The notes beneath the pieces were generated by a model, which was not told the DNA's origin, searched no databases, and was given only the letters and a program-made list of their open reading frames with translations. The position numbers and the translations under genes were made by a program. A stretch of 64,000 bases of DNA from Arachis hypogaea (lineage: Eukaryota > Streptophyta > Magnoliopsida > Fabales > Fabaceae), in NCBI RefSeq assembly GCF_003086295.3, contig NC_092051.1, positions 18,843,940-18,907,939 of the forward strand. Direction: 5' to 3'. Within the stretch, counting starts at the first letter, position 1. Every line of letters begins with the position of its first letter. Positions 1 through 10,520 of this stretch are shown here, piece by piece.

Positions 1-224
1 ATTGGTGAGAGAGAGAGAGAGAGAGGTATGTGTGATTGTTGGAGGTGGGTAGGTTAATGTGAAAGAGAAGAGGAAGGCTTTTATAGGTTTTAATTAGGTT
101 TACTTAATTAATTTTAAATTTTTTAAATTTTGAATTTAAAAAATTTAAAATTAATTATTAATATAAATTAATGTAGTTTTGTTTAGTTTTTGGCTGGTAA
201 CCTTTTGGTTCTATATACTTTTCC
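1..224. mobile_element. Right end of a MULE extending off the left edge
   Basis: The sequence up to base 224 has the same terminal layout as the right end of the MULE that ends at 48017: a GGCTGG...TTGGTTC block followed by exactly 13 bases. Read inward on the minus strand the last 17 bases are GGAAAAGTATATAGAAC. They differ at one base from the left terminus of the 22400 element. The rest is AT-rich with a (GA)n run at 8-26. No coding sequence of the element lies inside the window. Confidence 0.5.
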
Positions 225-227
225 TAT

Positions 228-545
228 GGAAAAATATTGGTGAGCAAGATAGAATCTGCCAACTTTTGACAACAATAATTATTTATTTTTTATTAAAACA
301 ATTTTACTACGTTATCAACAGTATTTCTGTCAATTTCTACCAACTATTGTTTATGATTGTATTTAATGGAAGTGTCTTTGTGGATGTGTCTAATAAAAAT
401 GTCTTTTTTATGACTGTGTATAATGGAAGTGTCTTTATAGATGTATTTTCTAGATGTGTCTCTTTATACATGTATTTAAAATATAATAATTAATTATTTT
501 TGACAATAAGTTGGCAAATAGTATATTGGTACCCTATACTTTTCC
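228..545. mobile_element. MULE-related MITE with about 55-bp inverted termini
   Basis: The left end (228-282) and the reverse complement of the right end (about 490-545) share GGAAAA.TAT.GGG/TGG, then TGCCAACTT.TTGTCAA, then AATAATTA blocks. The middle (360-470) carries units reading TGTCTTT..TGGATGTGTCT, the reverse complement of the minisatellite at 4975-5520. There is no coding capacity. A 9-bp target duplication is not clear, and the left end lies 3 bp from the MULE end at 224. Confidence 0.5.
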
Positions 546-599
546 TTATTAAAAATAGGGATGTATTGATCATCATTAATTAGAAATTTCAAACATTAG

Positions 600-1773
600 G
601 ATTGTAACTGCGCGGCACATTAACGACGTCCGCTTTAAGGAGTCATCGAACCCTTAACCCTTGATCGCATTCTCTCCCATCTCCTGTCCTAGTAGTTGCA
701 CCGTCACTGTGCTATCGCGGAGACCGTTTAAACGCGGAGGGCAATCCCTCGATCCTGTTTATGATACAACCCTTCCCGTCAAAGAAAAATTCATCCTACG
801 CACCGATATCGCATTCCAACTCCACCGTAGTTGTCGTTGTCGTCGTGGATGCACCTTTATCGTTATACTGAACAGCCCTCACATATCCGCGGCAACGTGA
901 ACAACCCCTCTCATGGAGTCATAGCGTTCCACCTCCATAGGAACAAAGTGTAGTTGCTCCCTTGCATCGTTGGATCCATTAATTTGTGAAGCAGGATCGT
1001 ATGACACTTCATATGATGTAAGTGATCATTCTAAGTCTACCAAAGTCAATGTCCGATAATTGAGTGAAGATGATACTCAACGTGTAAATAAGGTAAGTTG
1101 TGTGTTAGTAGTTTAATTGGTGTGGATCTTCTCTATGATTAGCCTGATAGGGCAACTTGGATATATGATGTGTTTTTTGGTCTCTTTGTGTTAACCAAGT
1201 TGCATGTGTGTTTGCAACTTTGTTTAAAATTTTCTTATGGGGTATTCACAGGGATAATCTTGTGTTGGAATTATTGTGGTTTTGTTTTTTTAGGTATAGT
1301 TGTTGTAGATATTCTTTTATTCTAGCACGATACTACAATTTCAACTTATGTTATGTCTTTTTGAATTTTTTTTGTTCTCCATGTTGCATGTTTTCTTGCA
1401 ATTTTGTTTAGATTTTTATTTTTTAAATATTACAGGGATATTCTTGCTTGAAATTATTGTACTTTTGTTTGTTTATACATTGGTGTTATCAATGAATAAG
1501 TGAATGTTGCGAGAGTTTTTTCGGGTGTTGAATAGTAGATGCTTATCTCCTTTTATGGTACGTTTTTGGCTTGATCCGCTCAGCTATAGTAGGGTATTTT
1601 CGATTTCGGAGGAAAGAATCTGTAGACGTTATTGAGTTGGAGGATGATGATATGGAATTGAGTCATGAGATGCGACATTTACTTGATTGTTGTCATAGTA
1701 CTAACGAGTTATTGGAGGCTATTTTTTTAAGCGTGTTCGGCATTGAATGTTATTTTCTCTGAATGAACTTGTA
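600..1773 (+). other. 5' leader, first exons and introns of the MULE-1 transposase
   Basis: This C/T-rich then AT-rich stretch corresponds in position to the leader of the related gene at 22441-23812. About 1050-1090 could be the end of a first coding exon followed by GTAAGT. About 1605-1665 resembles a second small acidic exon (ELEDDDMELSHE), by analogy with KNELELRHE in the related gene. Exon borders are inferred only from that comparison. Confidence 0.35.
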
Positions 1774-4597
1774 GTTGCTGGATCACACTGGAATTCAGGT
1801 GGAGAAAATCCCCTACATAGGATTGCGATTTATTTCGTTGCAGCAGGCACAAGAATTCTATTCTAATTATGCAAAGAGAGTTGGGTTCGTCACGAAGATT
1901 AGGAACACTAATTTTGATAAGACAAGGAAAGAATTAAGGATACCCATTAACCAATCGATACATTGCAATCGTAAACGTTATCGGGAGTCTAGAGTGAAAG
2001 CAATATCTCGGGTAAAGAAAATAACAACCGCAAGATGCAGAGAAAGGATGTACGTGATGTTTGATAGGCAGAAGGATAATTGGATGGTGTCGAAATTGGG
2101 AATGGATCCTCTCAATTGTTAAAAAAAATTGAGAGTGTAAAGTGTGATCTTTAACCCTTCATTGCTTTCTCTCTCATATTTATTCTTGGTCCCAGTTATA
2201 AAACTAATGGTGAGAGATCACACTTTACTCCCTCAATTGTTAAAAAAAATTGAGAGGATCCATTCTCGTCGAAATTAGAATTGAAGCATACCCACCCGTG
2301 TTCTGCTAAGCAATCTGTCCATTACTATGAGTACAGAGAACTGACCATGCATGCCAAGTGTGTGATTGAAGACAACGATAAGACTGGCATACAGCCTAAC
2401 AAAACTTACCTCGCACTGGCAAACGAGATTGGTGGGTCATCAAATTTGGGTTACTCAAAGAAGGACGTGAAGAATTACATTACAAGCAATCTTCACTGTG
2501 CTGATAAAAACGCGGATGTGAAGGAAATGTTGAGCTATTTCTTGTGAATGAAAGAGATTAACCCGAATTTTTTATGCAGTAGATGTCAACGCAGCTAACA
2601 AGTTTAGAAGTGCACTCTTGGTAGATGCAAGGTGCAGGACGTACTACGAATATTATGGAGACGTTGTATCATTTTATACAACATATAGTAGAAACAAGTA
2701 TGTATGTGTTTGTGTCTCTATTGAAAGATTTATTGTTTTGACAATATCGCGAGTTCTTACTTGTGGTTCTTTTTATTGTAGGCATGCACTACCGTTTGCA
2801 TCTTTTGTTAGTATCAACCATCACGGAAAGTCCACTCTGCTTGGATGTATTTTGTTGGGAAATGAGAAAATACGTAGCTTTGAGTGGGTCTTTATGCAAT
2901 GGCTGAAGCGCATGGGAACTTTTCCACAGGCCATCATCACGGACCAGTGCAAGTCCATGTTTAATGCTATTAGGAATGTCCTTCCAAATACTCGCCACCG
3001 ATGGTGCATATGGCACATATTGAAGAAGATACTGCATAAGCTCAAAGGATATGCTCGGTACAGAGAAATACATGCTAAAATGACTGGCACTGTATGGAAT
3101 GCCCGGTCTGTAGAATCTTTCGAGAAGGATTGGGCTGGATTAATTGCTAACTTTAACCTAAAGCAAAACAGATGGCTATCAGGTTCGTTTTGTCATGTTC
3201 TTGTATGTTCTTTTTGGAGAGTAGATTTCTTGTGAAACTTTATTTTGAGTATATTCGATTTTAGATTCCGTTCTCATTGGATGATTTATAACTTATTTGG
3301 ATGCTTTTATGGGATGTCTCTATTTGAAGGTCGATGGCTCTTTGGTTCACTAAGTCTGTAGATGTGTGTAGTGGTGTAGCTAAGTGTTCATGATGGTATT
3401 TTTTGCATTTTTTATTTTTGTAGACCTTTATGACGATCAATGAATGTGGGTTCTAGTCTATTTCAAAGGTGAATTTTGGACTGGTTTGAGGAGTACTGAG
3501 AGAAGTGAAAGTATGCACGATTTTTACGAGGGTCTCTTAAATTTCAAGAGTGGATTGGTTTAGTTCGTACATGAGTATGACAATGTGCTTGAAAACAAGG
3601 AGCAAAAGGAACTGGAGGATGATGCTACAGATTCTAAAGGAGTTGTCTCTTGCTCATCCAGCTCTACAATTGAAAGACAATTTCAACGTGAGTACACAAA
3701 CTCTATTCTTAGGAAAGTCTAATAGGAATTCAAGAAAAAAGAGGGATTACTTAATCCGTGGTGTGAGTTAAGAGGGTGATCTGTTCTGTGTGAACATGGA
3801 CGAGTAATACCTACTTTATAGGGAGTCTAGGTACTATACGAATGGTGTCGAGTTTGACCCATTGACACACAAGGTTCGGTACGAGTGCAACATATTTGAA
3901 TCAAGAGATATTCTTTGTTGCCATTGTCTTGCTGTGTTCTCATATTACAGAGTAGACAGAGTACCATCTTGCTATATTTTCCCTCGATAGAGCAAGAATG
4001 TACAGTGCAAACACACTTACATCAAGAGCAGCCACGACGAGAATCGATCGGATGAAAGCCACAACTTATTCAGAGGATTGTGTTCACACTTCTTTAATAT
4101 TGCCCAGGACTTTGTGACCTGTGACAAAGAAGTGGGGATGCTACATTTGGATCTTAACGATTTGAAGGCCAAGCTATTTGATTATCGTACGAACTTGGAG
4201 TCCAAAAGTGTTGCAACTACACAGAACAACATGGCGACACAGTATGAGTCTGCTCTTGGTGCAGATAACATTCGTGGTCCTTCAAAGGTGGCAACGAAAG
4301 GTCGGCCGAGATTGAAAAGGCTTGGATCTGAACTGGACAGCTCGATCAAGAAATCTATGTGAAAAAAGAAGAAAAATGCCCATTTGGTATGTTTTTACCA
4401 TTTGGTTAATTTTGAATTCCTTTGTTGAGATGACTTTATGGATACAGTTAACTCATTTTTTTGTGCGTGGTGCTTTTTTCTAGGAAAATGATGTGGCAGT
4501 CAATCGAAATGTAGCGGTGGGTTCTGCTATTAGAGTGAATGAATCGCAAGAACATGACAGGTTCATGTCTTTGTTAAACTCGTTTGGAAATGGTTAG
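1774..4597 (+). pseudogene. FAR1-A: FAR1-RELATED/MULE transposase pseudogene
   Basis: The family has an N-terminal FAR1 DNA-binding domain, a MULE transposase core and a C-terminal SWIM zinc finger, and drives MULE transposition. The FAR1 domain runs 1787-2540 (QEFYSNYAKRVGF..KIRNTN, then HPCSAK), interrupted by a MITE at 2098-2267. An intron at 2698-2781 separates it from the core at 2782-3180 (IITDQC, RWCIWHI). Further exons are at 3424-4386 and 4484-4597, the latter ending FMSLLNSFGNG and a stop. The SWIM region is near 3880-3950 and reads YECN...CCHC. Lesions: in-frame stops around 3450-3990, a frameshift near 3720, and the first catalytic Asp (FDTTY in relatives) is Tyr (FYTTY, about 2675). 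The first SWIM Cys is also Tyr. It is clearly non-functional, and family assignment is firm. Confidence 0.85.
2098..2267. mobile_element. 170-bp MULE-type MITE inside the FAR1 exon
   Basis: Terminal inverted repeats start G(G/A)GAATGGATCCTCTC and extend through TTAAAAAAAATTGAG. The direct repeats GTCGAAATT at 2089-2097 and 2268-2276 are a perfect 9-bp target duplication, which points to the Mutator superfamily. Joining the flanks across one copy restores VSKLELKHTHPCS, the same reading as VSRLELRHSHPCS in the related gene at 24120-24160. There is no coding capacity. Confidence 0.9.
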
Positions 4598-4974
4598 AAG
4601 AATTTTGATTCTGGATTTGTAAGGAGAATTCCTTTTTTTTATTTGGATTTTTTCCACTTCTCTTTAACAAAATAATCAGGTATATGATGTAATAAATAAT
4701 TTTCAATTGAGGATATATGATCATTTTTTGAGTGCGATCCATTAATATGATTATACTGTTATAAGTTTTTTAAGTTTCAATCAACTCACCAAATAATCAC
4801 GAATTTTATGTGCTTTTAATGTGGATGACACAACATAGTAGGTTCTTTAACTTAGATTGCGTTTCATTTTTTGAGTGTTATGTTCCCAAGTTAGGTTGTC
4901 TAAGGCTTATTCGAGAATCCAATAAGTCTCGATTGGAACTTCGATTCTAAGGTAAAGAAAAATACGACCAAAAA

Positions 4975-5520
4975 AGACACCTATGTTATAAGATACATCC
5001 ATCGATAGACAAGCCCACAGAAGATACGTTAACAAAAGACACCTTCAATGGAAGACACATCCGTAGATAGACACTTACATAGAAGACACGAACAAAATAA
5101 ACTAATCCCATCGGAAGACTCATTGGCGTAAGACACTTCTAGCAGAAGACACATCCATATATAGACACCTTCGAAGAAGACAAGACAAAAATAGACACAT
5201 CCCTCAGAAGGCACATCCATAGTTAGACGAAAACACGAAGGACACGTTGGCAAAAGACACCTCCAGCAGAAGACACATCCATATATAGACACTTCCAAAG
5301 AAGACATGACAAAAATAGACACGTCCCTCAGAAGACACTTTCATAGTTAAACGAAAACACAAAAGACACATTGGCAAAAAGACACCTCCAGCAAAAGACA
5401 CATCCATATATAGACACCTTTGATAAAGACACGACCAAAAATACACCTACGTCAGAAGACATATCCATAGATAACGAAAGACACCTGTATCAGAAGACAC
5501 GTCCATAAGTAGACACATCC
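4975..5520. repeat. Nested minisatellite, higher-order period 124 bp
   Basis: The basic unit resembles AGAAGACACATCCATA(G/T)ATAGACAC, 12-25 bp with many variants. Three higher-order copies starting TTGGC(A/G)(A/T)AAGACACCT lie at 5123, 5247 and 5371, exactly 124 bp apart. Long minus-strand reading frames here come from the repeat lacking stops in one phase and are not genes. The same motif occurs inverted inside the MITE at 228-545. Confidence 0.85.
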
Positions 5521-5788
5521 AGCAATAACACTTTGAAACCTTAACATGTTTAGCCATTTCAAACATTTACACTTTAAAAAGTAGCAAGTGTTTAGCCTGT
5601 GCAAAATAAGACAAACCAATGTCCCAAGACAGGATTCACATCCACAATACACACATTCTCCATTAATTACCCAAAAAATTTCAACAAGGTTCACAAAACA
5701 AGTACTCTCTACTAACAACCTAAGAATAAAAAAGAAAAATTCAATATGTGTAACACAAGGAAAATATCAAGTTCCAACAAAATATAAC

Positions 5789-6001
5789 TCAGAATCCCTG
5801 GACTAGGTAAAGAAGAATGTTATATGCATCTTTTTTCTTCCCATGTTTAACTCCTTTTGATGGTCTGTTTCTTCGACAATCTTTCAGCTCACCGAAGCAT
5901 GCTCTTTGTGCCAGGTGCTGTGAACGGTGTCCTAACCTCCTTATGTTTGTTCCTTGATTGGTTGCAACACACAGCATGTTGAGGACGGCTATCAAGGGCA
6001 T
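5789..6001 (-). pseudogene. C-terminal relic of an Ulp1-type MULE gene
   Basis: The 70-residue frame aligns by eye with the C-terminus of the inner MULE's Ulp gene (31004-31260, minus). NQGTNIRR corresponds to NQPRNKTK, and AQRACFGELKDCRRNRPSKG corresponds to LQRAGLPMRKPSKG. No protease catalytic residue remains. Its orientation, facing FAR1-A across about 1.2 kb, matches the convergent plan of the other MULEs here. The similarity is short and based only on reading, so confidence is moderate. Confidence 0.5.
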
Positions 6002-6269
6002 TTAGTGCCTGTTCAATTGCTAAATTATATCCAGAATAATATCAATCATTATTTCCTCCTATGTGTATCTCATATTTAGACAAATACAAGTTTGAGTTTA
6101 GTTATTTATCTTGTCTTGAATCTTTAAGTTAGAGGATTATTTATTATTATTTTGATAAGTTTGTAAATTTATTATCTAATATTTAGTATAAATCTTATTT
6201 TTGTATTTAAAAGTTTATTTGCCTCGTTATCTAATATTTAGTATAAATTTTATTTCTACATTTAAAAGT
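6002..6269. other. AT-rich spacer
   Basis: Very AT-rich. A short direct repeat (ATCTAATATTTAGTATAAAT...AAAAGTTTATTTGC) occurs twice, about 6173-6217 and 6230-6278. No gene seen. Confidence 0.4.
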
Positions 6270-6698
6270 TTATTTGCATTAATTGTCTATTATTTTTCAA
6301 ATGAAAAAAATAATAAAAAATATCGCTATTAAAATTGATGGCATCGTTGTCGCTTTTTAAATTCAAAATAGACAAAAGAAAATAAAAAATAAATAGAGAA
6401 CTTGTTGATATTTTAATAATTAAATCGACGGCTACCTTGTCAATGTTGATGAATCAAATATCGACAGACGGTATGTCGATTTTATATAATATTATCGACG
6501 GTAAATTTGTCATTTTTACTAAATAGGTAAAAATCTTAAAATCATTTTATCGATGAAAAGGTTGTCAATTTTATTTAAAATTTATCGACGGTTTGACAAG
6601 CCATCGATTTTATTAGATTTTTAAAAAATTGACACATTTAAAAGCGACATGTCACATTGTCGATTTTTCCGTCGATTTTAACAGTGTTTCTTGTAGTG
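6270..6698. mobile_element. Right end of a CACTA-type element
   Basis: Bases 6682-6698, read on the minus strand, are CACTACAAGAAACACTG, the classic CACTA terminus. Inward lie repeated ATCGACGG / CCGTCGAT units (about 6425-6680) in both orientations, typical subterminal binding-site arrays of this superfamily. No matching left terminus and no transposase are visible. The left limit given is only where the subterminal repeats fade. Confidence 0.6.
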
Positions 6699-6869
6699 GC
6701 TGCACGGTTAAAGTTTGTATAAATTAGGTTTACTATAATAATTGGGAGAAATTAGATTTAACTGTGGGTAATTAGGGATGTGACTTTTTGAATGAAATGG
6801 ACTATGAAATCTAGTCCGATAGAAATTGGTAAAAATTAGCTGGACCCTCTTGGTTACCTAAATTGGCAA

Positions 6870-8077
6870 AAGAGAAAAGCATTTTAGTATAAAAATGTGG
6901 TCCTATTAAAGTTTAATAATAAAATTGTGTGTTTAAAATTCTTATCCTTATATGTTGTAAAACGAATTTGGGAACAAGTAGTTAAGATAAGATCATGAAT
7001 ATCAGTCATATATGATTATGAGGTTTTTTAATTTAAATAAATAAAAACTAATTATTTCTAAATATACATAATATTTTGTTGAAGGATATTGTGTTAGAAA
7101 AACAATTAAACTGTATTTCGGATAGAGTTGCGAAAACATGTTTCATGCATTAGGATTTTGCAAGAAAAACCTAGGAGAATCGAGTTTATTGAAAGTTAGA
7201 ATTAGAAAGGGAAAAAACAATATAATTTTCACAAGTCCCTCTTGCAATATGCAACTTAATTTTCCAATGCAACACCCTGTTGCAAAATAGTATCAATTTT
7301 GTATATTCAAAATTTTTCTAATTTTTGCATATAATTAGAATGGTGATCGAAAATTTTAATTTATTTTCTAATCATCTTTAGTTCAAGCTTTTATGTTTGA
7401 AAGTTTGGGAGTGGATAATGCAATGATTTGATATATTATTCTCTTGTTTAAGTGGTGTTGAAAGTTCTCTAAAGAGAAGTATTTGTGATGAAAAAAATTG
7501 TGTGCTCATGTAATAACCTAAACCCTAACTAAATGTTATCGACTCAGATACTTCCTATTAAAGGTATTTTATAGAAAGACATTTATCGACTTCATATTAA
7601 AGAACAGCAGATGAGAGAGAAAATGATCAATATGTCCTTAATGGAATCTAGAGATGGGGGCAAATTAATTTCGAGAAGATATGTAGTTGCATGGTGGTAG
7701 GTTGAAAAACTATTTTTTAAGGGGTTTTTTTTTCATTTTTAAACAAAAAAGGATGCTTGATAAAGGAATGTGGATTTTGAGATGGAATAGAGTGGATTTG
7801 AACTTTAAAGCTTTCAATAAAAAAAAAGAGTTATATCAATGAGAGTTAGAACTATTAAATCAATGTCATCATGTGTTACAATCATCACATTTGATAAGAA
7901 AAAAAGAGGACATTGTAGTGTGAAAATATAATAAAATTATTTATTTGCTACTAACTTTTTTGTGCGGGTGTTGCAGGCAGACACATTATCAGAAGACAGA
8001 TCTAGCTATATTTTCACCAAAAATGTATGGAAATGATTAATTTTACCAAAAATTGAATTATTTACTTGGTTGTCTTA
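6870..8077. other. AT-rich intergenic sequence, no gene recognised
   Basis: Frequent stops in all frames and poly-A/T runs. I recognise no domain or RNA gene. A TCAGAAGACAGATCTAG fragment near 7990 resembles the minisatellite unit at 4975-5520. Confidence 0.4.
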
Positions 8078-8478
8078 GGCTGCGTTTGGTTCTAAAAATA
8101 GGACAAGATAAAATACTAAGAGTAAGACACAAAGAATAGAGACACAAAATTTAGTGTCCTTGTATTTTGTTTGGTAATAAATTAGAACAAGTTATGAAAG
8201 TCTAATTTATTCTCATTCTTTTCTATTCAAAAAATTTGAGAAAAAAATATAATAATAAAAAATATAATTATGAAAAATTAACAGGAATAATAAAAAAATA
8301 AAAAAATAAGTTGTGTTCCTTGTTAGTATCTCTGTGTCCTTCTTGTCAGGATTGACATAAAATATACTAATTTAGTGTCTATAGATACAATGTCTCTGTC
8401 CATGTCTCATCTGTCAAACACGATTTTATATCTCTGTGTCTTTGTCTCAGTGTCCCATACATGTAAACAAATGCAGCC
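8078..8478. mobile_element. Harbinger/Tourist-type MITE
   Basis: Termini are GGCTGCGTTTGGTTC on the left and, on the minus strand, GGCTGCATTTGTTTAC on the right. The flanking TTA at 8075-8077 and 8479-8481 is the 3-bp target duplication expected of PIF/Harbinger elements. The interior repeats phrases around GTGTCT(C/T)TGT and encodes nothing. Confidence 0.75.
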
Positions 8479-8629
8479 TTAGTTAACGAAGTTAATACTA
8501 AGGAATTAAAATCCAAACCCAGTGTATATAAAGTTTTAAAACAGTTTATCAGAGTTCGTACAGGTGTTACAGGGGTTAAAAAGCTGCTTGGATATGCTAA
8601 AACAGTTAAAATTAGCATTTTCTAAAAAA

Positions 8630-8745
8630 CATGGTAGTTGTGCGTATGCATGCCTCGTGCGTACGCACGATTTCACTGTTGTGCATACGCGCGGTGATGC
8701 ATACAAAAAAAAATTCAATTCTAGAATGCACTTCATGCGTACGCA
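8630..8745. repeat. Cluster of GTGCGTACGCAC-type palindromic motifs
   Basis: Within about 115 bp there are several near-palindromes built from TGCGTAYGCA, for example GTGCGTACGCACG at 8659-8671, TGCATACGCGCG, and ATGCGTACGCAGG. They are CpG-rich islands in AT-rich DNA and resemble the paired motifs in the two LTR families elsewhere in this window. Confidence 0.6.
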
Positions 8746-10520
8746 GGACCCCAGTTTTCTGCAACTTCTGCAGAATTTAATTTTAAACCCAAATCTTCAA
8801 ACGTTCATAACTTTTTCAATAAAATTTCGTTTTCTTCCATTCTTAGATAGTTTTAAAGATCTTTTCACTAGCTTTATTTTAAGATAAAGTTCAATCAAAT
8901 TCAAGCTTCGAGTGCCAAGTTATGGCCCGTCGAAATTGTTCAAAAATCACTTTTACCAAAAATTTTACATAATGCATTTTCACAAAAGCTCCAATTCATA
9001 TCATTTCAAACCACCTCAAAACCATTCTTCAACATTTATTCATCAATTCCTCACCGTTAAAAACCAAATCAATCCAATTCAAATCATAATACATATGACA
9101 CTTCTCAAGGCTCATTTGCATTAAAATCATATCATCGTTACCCAAAACCATCATTCAACCAAATATCAATCATTTTACCATACTTAACGAAACTTATCCA
9201 AACACGGCCTTAGGCCCAAACTCTCACATTGAACCTTATTCAACTCGATATAATAGCTCATTATGAGATAATCAAAATCACAACATTCACACTAATTAAG
9301 TTTAGTAAGGGAATTGGAGCAGGCTACCATGAGACAAAAGATCTTCTTTCTAAAGAGATTAGATTCGGAACTATGATATGTCCAAGGTCCAATATTGAAA
9401 TAATTTCAGAAGTTTTCCTTGACTTTGTCTGGGTCAACAAAAAATTCGAAATTCCTCGGCTTTTTTAGAATACGTTCGAGTCAAAAAGTAATGATTCAAA
9501 GCACTTTACACTATTTCGGAAATCTAAGGACATACATTCTCAACCACCATCAAACACAATATTTACACTAAGACCCCAAATTTTTATAAATTAGATTATG
9601 ATATTTATTTATGATTTTAAATGAAAACTTAATTTGTTTATCTTTAATTTCTATTGAATTAGTATTTATTTAAAAACAATTTACAAGTTGATAATAAGAT
9701 GGTATTTCAAAGATAGTGATTTTGTATTTAATTTGATTTTAAATTATTAATCTATCCTTTTATTTTTATTAAAATTACTACATTACCCCTAATTTTATTA
9801 AAAATACCTATCCAAACCCTAATTCCCAAATCAAAACCCAGAAATCCTAACCCTAACTCCCTTACTACCCTCCAGTCGCCACCCACAAAGAAAGAGAGAA
9901 AGAGAAGCGGAGAGGGAGAAGAGGGAAGGGAGAGAGGTAGTGCCGGCGGAGGGAAGGCTGCCGCCGCCGTCACTGTTGTGTCATTGAGGGAAGCCCAAGA
10001 CAGAGGAGAGGGAAACGTGAGCCAGGGATAGGGGTGGCAGTGAGGCAGGTAGGGGCGGGTTTTTGCCCTATCCGACCCCGCCCCACCGTCCTTTTATTCA
10101 GGTACTACCCGCCTTATCACTACCCGCAGGTAGTAAACTGCAGTACCCTAACCCACCATTGCGGGTACCCGCCCCACCCCTACCCGCCCCTATAAAAATC
10201 AAATATCATTTTAATTTTTACATATTCATATATAAATTAAGATAAAAACTTAAAATTCATAGATAAATTAAAATACAAACATAAAATTCATACAATGTCA
10301 TTAGCTCAAATAACTTGAATTTAAAAAAAGCTAATATTAGATCACTACAAATTTAACAACATAATAAAGAAATTACAATATTAGATATAAAATAGCCTTT
10401 AATCCTTATTCTTGATCACTTTCCACATTTTCATCATCATTAAAAGTTTGCAAATCAAGATTTAAACCTGAAAATCAAAAGAGATCACAATTAACAAATT
10501 AATTGGTACTATGTAAAAAA

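Larger units (their letters stand above)
546..6869. mobile_element. MULE-1: FAR1-type transposase (+) facing an Ulp-gene remnant (-)
   Basis: The right end is supported. On the minus strand, 6869 to about 6835 contains GTAACCAAGAGGGTCCAGC, which aligns with the right terminus of the MULE ending at 48017 (GGAACCAAGAGAGGGTCCAG). The left end near 546 is weaker; only TAGG at the matching offset is shared. Inside are a FAR1/MULE transposase pseudogene on the plus strand and, convergent to it, a short relic of the C-terminus of an Ulp-type gene. A MITE, a minisatellite and a CACTA-type end also lie inside. No target duplication is visible, so the element is old or rearranged. Confidence 0.5.

Noticed and set aside
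1774..4597. Functional FAR1-RELATED light-signalling factor
   Set aside because: Stops, frameshifts, the MITE insertion and a lost catalytic Asp show a MULE transposase pseudogene.
5029..5718. Overlapping Cys-rich frames on the minus strand
   Set aside because: They follow the periodic minisatellite, and the periodicity alone keeps one phase free of stops.
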